A stretch of 44,106 bases of DNA from an uncultured Treponema sp. (GTDB lineage Bacteria; Spirochaetota; Spirochaetia; Treponematales; Treponemataceae): assembly GCA_937923945.1 (NCBI GenBank), contig CALDWC010000101.1, forward strand, positions 1-44,106, read 5' to 3'. Shown piece by piece: positions 40,386 to 44,106 of the stretch. Position numbers and translations under genes: made by a program. The notes beneath the pieces were generated by a model. It saw nothing but the letters and a program-made list of their open reading frames with translations. It was not told the origin of the DNA and ran no database searches. Position 1 is the first letter of the stretch; the number at the start of each line of letters is the position of its first letter.

Positions 40386-42646
40386 TGAAAAATCCGATCA
40401 ATAAACGCATTTTTCGAATGCTGCTCATGCATCCGGGAAAATCGCTACCGCTTTTTTTTGCAATGATTTTTATGGTCTTTTTTATCTCTTCATTTTTAAT
40501 AAGTCAAGGGAGCATTAAAAAATTGTACTATAAGAGTTTGAAAGAACAAAAAGTTGAAGACGGGCAATGTACCGTCATGTTTCCATTATCCGAAAAAACA
40601 AAAGAACAAATTGAAAAAGAAAATGTTTGTCTTTATGAAAATTTTTATAAAGAGCGGACGTTCAATGAAAGCCGAGTTTTACGCTGTTATAAATTACGAC
40701 GTAATATCAACACCTGTGTTTTTTCAAAAGGGAGAGAACCGGTAAACGAAACTGAAATTGCGATATCCTACAATGTTGCCGATGCAAACAAACTTGAGCT
40801 TGGAAGGACGATCACGCTTGAAGGTCAAAGCTATAGTATTTCAGGACTTATCGTAACGCCAGACTATAGTTCGCTCCTTCGAACGCAAGCCGATATTGTT
40901 ATGGATACCGGTTTTTTCGGGATTGCCGTTTTAACTGAAAAAGGTTTTGACTTACTGGGAGAAAGCGGTAAAAAATATTCTTATGCCTATCATAGCAATG
41001 TAGAACTCAACGAAAAAGAAGCGAGAGAAAAGCTCAATGCGATATCGGCAATTATTAAAAAAGATAATTATGTGATCAGTGCTTTGACTCGTTTTGATAA
41101 CCGCTGCATCACCTATGTAATCGATGATATGGCGGGCGATGTTCCGATGATGATGGTGCTGCATTGTGTTATTTTTATAGCATTTGCATTTTTAGCGGCA
41201 AGCCAATGTCGCAGTTTAATCGAAGAAGAAGCTCCTACGATTGGAACGCTTTTAGCGTCGGGATATAAAAAAAGAGAACTGCTTTTTCATTATTTATCAT
41301 TGCCGCTTTTTTTAACGATTTTAGCTGCCATTATTGGAAACATCATATCATATACAATAGGCTATAAATTTTATGCAGGTCTTTATTATACTTCGTACAC
41401 ACTCTTGCCGTTTGAAGTACAATTTAATATGCGAGCACTTTTCTTGTCAACGATTGTTCCCATAGCATGTATGTTTTCTATTAACTTTTTTATGTTGCTC
41501 TTTATGCTGCGATTAACGCCGCTCCGATTTTTACGAAGAGAATTTAAAAAAGTAAAACGGCGAATGAATATTGATTTGTCACGATTTTCTTTTTTAACGC
41601 AGTTTAAGATACGAGTTTTACTTGACAATAAAATGAATATGATTGTTTTATTTTTTGGTCTTTTTATTGCAAGTATCTTGTTATTTGTTTCGTTACTGTT
41701 CCGACCGGCATTTGATAACTATGCTGAAAGTATAAAAAAGGATATGAAGTACGAAATCATCACGATGGTAAAAATGCCTGAAGAAAACGATGGCGATTTA
41801 CAAAAAGCACTGATTCTTTCGGTGGATTTTTATCCGGAAAGCAAGGAGAAAAAATTTGAAACGCAAGTATACGGTTTAGACAGCGGAAGTCGGTACAATA
41901 ATAAATCCGTTCCGCTTGATAGCTTAAAGGCAAACGAGCTTGCGGTTTCGTACGGTTTTTTGCATCGATATAAGTTAAACCTTGGCGATACGATTACTTT
42001 GACTCGCACGCACGAATCGGAAGAAAAAAAGCTGATTGTAAAAACCGTTTTTAACGATATAAAAGGACTTTCACTTTATATGCCGATGAAGCACTTGCAG
42101 AAATTGTTTGACATTGATACGCACTATTACAATGCCTATTTTTCCGATACAAAACTCACGGAAATAAAAGATGATAATCTGATAACAATCATTGATCGCG
42201 ATAAGATAAATCAATTTTTGACTCATTTTTTAGACGGCTTCGCATCGATTTTTGAAATAATGAAAGTTGTATCGGCAGCATTTTACTTTTTAATTATGTA
42301 TGTTTTGAGCAAAATTATTTTGGATAAGTTCAAACTCAACATCTCATACTTAAAAATTTTCGGATTTACGCCTGCAGAAATTTCAAAGGTTTATTTAAAA
42401 TCGCTTCGAAATGTAGCAATGCTTTTTTTGCTTGTTTCGTTTCCGCTTGTAGCAATTACGGTTAAATCTTTTTTTGAAATCTCAATACAAAAAGTCGATG
42501 CCTATATGATATTGGATATTCCGCTCTACTTTTATCCGCTGAGTTTTGCAATAGCTTTATTGCTCTATCTTTTTGTGCAGTATATTCAAGTAAAAAAAAT
42601 TGCCAAACTGGATATGGTCAAAGAATTAAAAAATATAAGCGGCTAA
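40379..42646 (+). CDS. FtsX-family ABC permease
   Basis: 755 aa. The N-terminal membrane helix (LPLFFAMIFMVFFISSFLIS) is followed by a ~220-residue extracytoplasmic region, then an FtsX module (HCVIFIAFAFLAASQCRSLI; GTLLASGYKKRELLFHYLSLP; two further helices), a central helix (MIVLFFGLFIASILLFVSLL), a second extracytoplasmic region of ~190 residues, and a second FtsX module (IMKVVSAAFYFLIMYVL; LKIFGFTPAEISKVYL). This duplicated layout resembles BceB-like or lipoprotein-type exporters. No substrate can be assigned. The ATG at 40379 overlaps the ATPase stop and has GGAGG upstream. Confidence 0.88.
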   Translation: MVMKNPINKRIFRMLLMHPGKSLPLFFAMIFMVFFISSFLISQGSIKKLYYKSLKEQKVEDGQCTVMFPLSEKTKEQIEKENVCLYENFYKERTFNESRVLRCYKLRRNINTCVFSKGREPVNETEIAISYNVADANKLELGRTITLEGQSYSISGLIVTPDYSSLLRTQADIVMDTGFFGIAVLTEKGFDLLGESGKKYSYAYHSNVELNEKEAREKLNAISAIIKKDNYVISALTRFDNRCITYVIDDMAGDVPMMMVLHCVIFIAFAFLAASQCRSLIEEEAPTIGTLLASGYKKRELLFHYLSLPLFLTILAAIIGNIISYTIGYKFYAGLYYTSYTLLPFEVQFNMRALFLSTIVPIACMFSINFFMLLFMLRLTPLRFLRREFKKVKRRMNIDLSRFSFLTQFKIRVLLDNKMNMIVLFFGLFIASILLFVSLLFRPAFDNYAESIKKDMKYEIITMVKMPEENDGDLQKALILSVDFYPESKEKKFETQVYGLDSGSRYNNKSVPLDSLKANELAVSYGFLHRYKLNLGDTITLTRTHESEEKKLIVKTVFNDIKGLSLYMPMKHLQKLFDIDTHYYNAYFSDTKLTEIKDDNLITIIDRDKINQFLTHFLDGFASIFEIMKVVSAAFYFLIMYVLSKIILDKFKLNISYLKIFGFTPAEISKVYLKSLRNVAMLFLLVSFPLVAITVKSFFEISIQKVDAYMILDIPLYFYPLSFAIALLLYLFVQYIQVKKIAKLDMVKELKNISG

Positions 42647-42793
42647 CGCGAAAACTTTTAATCGTACCTGCACTTTAGAATTTTATTCCAAAGTGCTGGT
42701 ATCACAAAAACCGCAGCTACTCATCGTTTGTTTTTACCGAGGCTTTTATCAGGAAAGTATAACAATTGAGCGGAGTATTGTCGAGAGGAACGG

Positions 42794-42819
42794 TTAACTT
42801 CGCCGCTGAACTAGCGCGG
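42794..42819 (+). repeat. 26-bp dispersed motif, copy B
   Basis: It matches 5117-5142 at 23 of 26 positions; the differences are T to C, A to C and T to C. The motif CGCTGAACTAGCG can itself fold into a short stem. Confidence 0.6.
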
Positions 42820-42959
42820 CTCATTAACCGGTCAAGTTTTGCTTAGTAAACTGATTTGCAAAACTTGCTTATAAACATGTGTGCTCAAGAGCACACTAAT
42901 GCGGCAGTTTTCAGAAACTGATGTTTCTTCAACTGTCGCATTTTAAGGAAGGTTTAAAA

Positions 42960-43025
42960 TATTTTCCGGCATCTTCTCAAAAATCAACATGACTTTTTAG
43001 AAGATGCCTTCAATACAAGATTAAT
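42960..43025 (-). repeat. Degenerate left part of the modular repeat after ferritin
   Basis: Minus strand after the ferritin stop reads AATTAATCTTGTATTGAAGG, then CATCTTCTAAAAAGTC, comparable to the left-end and A/T blocks of copy 3 (ATTAATTCAATC, GAGGGCATCTTTC, AAAAGTC). Similarity is partial. Confidence 0.45.
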
Positions 43026-43026
43026 T

Positions 43027-43515
43027 TTACGATTCTGCGCTTTTTAAGCTTCTGTCAATAGTCAACTGAGCTGAAACATCATTTCCGGCAAGTGTAAAGC
43101 CGTCAAGGATATTTTTTGTTATATTTTCTTCTTCAATTTGCTCGCTGATATAACTGTGCATAAAAATTTCCGTTGCATAATCGTTTGCTTTTTTAGCGGT
43201 ATCGTGCAAAGCATAAATTCGACTGGTTACTTTCTTTTCGTGATCATGAATAATTTGTGCTACTTCCAAAGGAGTTTTCACATCAAACTTCTCCATTTTT
43301 ATATCATGCAAATTGGGCGTAAAATCCCGTTTAATCATATAATTGATAAAATCGCCCGCATGCGAAAGTTCTTCACGATAGTGAGACATAAGCCATGCAG
43401 AAAAGCCTTTGTAATTCTGCTTTTCCATAATTAAGCCCAGTTCCAAATAAATGTACGCTGAATAAAACTCAAAATTGATTTGCTCGTTCAAATCATCAAT
43501 GACTTTTTCATTCAT
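43027..43515 (-). CDS. ftnA: Non-haem ferritin
   Basis: 162 aa. A four-helix iron-storage protein that oxidises Fe(II) and stores Fe(III) in a 24-mer shell. Ferroxidase ligands align with E. coli FtnA shifted by one: E16 (NFEFYSAY), E49 and H52 (REELSHAGD), E93 (HDHEKK), Q126 and E129 (SEQIEEE). No haem-binding Met of bacterioferritin. The ATG at 43515 follows a perfect AGGAGG. Promoter TTGACA (43570-43575) with a TAAATT -10 at 43548-43553 (16-nt spacer). The leader and promoter are very A/T-rich, but no clear Fur or PerR box could be recognised. Confidence 0.94.
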   Translation of the reverse strand: MNEKVIDDLNEQINFEFYSAYIYLELGLIMEKQNYKGFSAWLMSHYREELSHAGDFINYMIKRDFTPNLHDIKMEKFDVKTPLEVAQIIHDHEKKVTSRIYALHDTAKKANDYATEIFMHSYISEQIEEENITKNILDGFTLAGNDVSAQLTIDRSLKSAES

Positions 43516-43547
43516 AAATTAGCCTCCTACAACTAATTGTTGCTTAT

Positions 43548-43575
43548 AATTTACAAAATTTTATAAATTTGTCAA
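43548..43575 (-). promoter_or_regulatory. Promoter of ferritin
   Basis: Minus strand TTGACA (43570-43575), 16-nt spacer, TAAATT (43548-43553). Confidence 0.55.
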
Positions 43576-43609
43576 GTAGTAAATTATATTTTTATTTTAA
43601 AAGCTTTAT

Positions 43610-43747
43610 AGTACTTTAAACTGCCCATGTACAGCGCCTTAAAGTGTCTCTGTATAGTACTTAATCGTGCCTCTATATAATCTAGCGTATATCCTGTATT
43701 GCGCTCGTAATGTATCCGGTACTATGTTCGTACGGTATCCTGTAATA
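43610..43747. repeat. Degenerate 23-bp tandem array, six units
   Basis: Units start at 43610, 43633, 43656, 43679, 43702 and 43725, each 23 bp. Neighbouring units agree at about 10-17 of 23 positions (best: units 5 and 6, 17/23; units 1/2 and 2/3, 15/23). The common tail resembles GTGTCTCTGTAT or GTATCCTGTA. The period is not a multiple of three and no reading frame runs through it. Confidence 0.55.
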
Positions 43748-43783
43748 CGATATGAATGGAGTTAACGTTTAGTGTATAGTTAA

Positions 43784-43851
43784 AGAGAAATCTAGCCTAT
43801 ATTTCTATAGAAACATAGGCTAGATTCTTAGAGAAACAGAGGCTATGTTTC
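43784..43851. repeat. Nested inverted repeats
   Basis: AATCTAGCCTAT (43789-43800) pairs perfectly with ATAGGCTAGATT (43815-43826), with an inner TTTC/GAAA. GAAACATAGGCTA (43811-43823) is repeated 22 bp later as GAAACAGAGGCTA (43833-43845), which itself forms a GAAAC/GTTTC hairpin. Confidence 0.7.
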
Positions 43852-43948
43852 AGATATGATACAAGGGGCGGCTTGTTCTGCTTGCAAAAGGCTCTTCCGT
43901 TTTTGCATTGGGCAGCGTTGTAAACCGCTTTGTAATATAGGTATAATG

Positions 43949-44029
43949 AAACGCTGATTAAAGGCTTGATGCCGTTTACCGGCGTTTAGAGATGCCCTCA
44001 ATTCTCGATTGAATTAACCGGTGCCTTCC
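43949..44029 (-). repeat. Modular repeat, minimal copy
   Basis: Reverse orientation: ACGCTGATTAAAGGCTTGAT, CCGTTTACCGGCG, GAGATGCCCTCAATTCTCG, ATTGAATTAACCGGTGCC. Only the two end blocks are present; the A/T, palindromic and GCAAAG blocks are missing. The remaining sequence to 44106 is A/T-rich with no feature seen. Confidence 0.8.
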
Positions 44030-44106
44030 GTAAAGTATGTTTTAATAAAAGTTTTTTATTTTGATTTTATATTCTTTCTGTCTTTACATCTTTACATTTT
44101 TTTATT

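Larger units (their letters stand above)
42647..43026. other. Hairpin-rich gap between the ABC permease and ferritin genes
   Basis: No gene supported. Four inverted repeats in a row: CGGTTAA/TTAACCG (42791-42830) enclosing GCCGC/GCGGC; CAAGTTTTGC/GCAAAACTTG (42833-42867); the perfect palindrome GTGTGCTCAAGAGCACAC (42880-42897); and GCGGCAGTT/AACTGTCGC (about 42901-42939). A fifth, GGCATCTTCT/AGAAGATGCC, lies at 42968-43008 and resembles a degenerate left part of the modular repeat adjoining the ferritin stop codon. Confidence 0.7.

Noticed and set aside
43540..43570. Possible PerR or Fur box at the ferritin promoter
   Set aside because: The A/T-rich TTATAATTT and TTTTATAA strings do not form the 7-1-7 symmetry expected; composition alone can explain them.

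Overview
This 44.1-kb window looks like a chromosome segment of a host-associated Treponema (Spirochaetota). The evidence is a one-iron superoxide reductase of the treponemal neelaredoxin type with the same ligand numbering (E48, H50, H70, H76, C119, H122), a spirochaetal FlbD, a fused PyrB-PyrI aspartate carbamoyltransferase, a Ktr/Trk potassium system, and housekeeping genes scattered in short transcription units on both strands. I see no transposase, phage gene, CRISPR array or rRNA. The species cannot be named from the sequence alone.

Layout. 1-5.1 kb: a long acyl-CoA dehydratase activase-like protein (-) and divergent pyrBI (+). 5.1-8.7 kb (-): a hypothetical gene, a metallo-beta-lactamase-like protein that has lost its metal motif, a LysM lytic transglycosylase and a TPR lipoprotein. 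8.8-12.6 kb: oligoendopeptidase F (+), a 650-bp repeat-rich gap and a 23S rRNA m5U methyltransferase (-). 12.7-13.3 kb: five tRNA genes, comprising the four Ser isoacceptors (UGA, GCU, CGA, GGA) and one Arg(GCG). 13.7-19.9 kb (+): HAD phosphatase, ispE, tRNA-Gln, rplY (L25/CTC), tilS, a DUF1361 membrane protein and cheR. 19.9-24.7 kb: tatD (-), tRNA-Val (-), superoxide reductase (+), ddl and aspS (-), tRNA-Glu (+). 24.8-29.0 kb: CDP-alcohol phosphatidyltransferase (-), rqcH/NFACT (+), sppA (-). 29.1-32.6 kb (+): flbD, ktrB/trkH, ktrA/trkA, a 47-aa CXXC membrane peptide and a NapH-like polyferredoxin. 32.6-36.6 kb (-): FGGY kinase, prs and eno. 36.9-39.1 kb: outer-membrane beta-barrel candidate (+) and folC (-). 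39.7-42.6 kb (+): an ABC ATPase/FtsX permease pair. 43.0-43.5 kb: ferritin (-). The right end is non-coding with degenerate repeats.

Three features stand out beyond the genes. (1) A modular intergenic repeat family (full form about 230 bp, at least nine copies or fragments, both orientations) occupies many of the larger gaps. One copy supplies the stop codon of rlmD, another starts right after aspS, another lies in the predicted leader of eno, and one carries a 42-bp tandem repeat in place of the usual centre. (2) Many genes have a good sigma70-type promoter whose -10 box ends only 5-9 nt before the start codon and have no Shine-Dalgarno sequence, so leaderless mRNAs are predicted (ispE, HAD, aspS, rqcH, the CDP-OH transferase, ktrB, the CXXC peptide). 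Others (pyrBI, pepF, eno, superoxide reductase, sppA, flbD, the beta-barrel gene) have ordinary leaders. (3) Superoxide reductase and tRNA-Val are divergent, and their -35 boxes form one palindrome.

All functions are assigned by reading motifs. Promoters and terminators are visual predictions.
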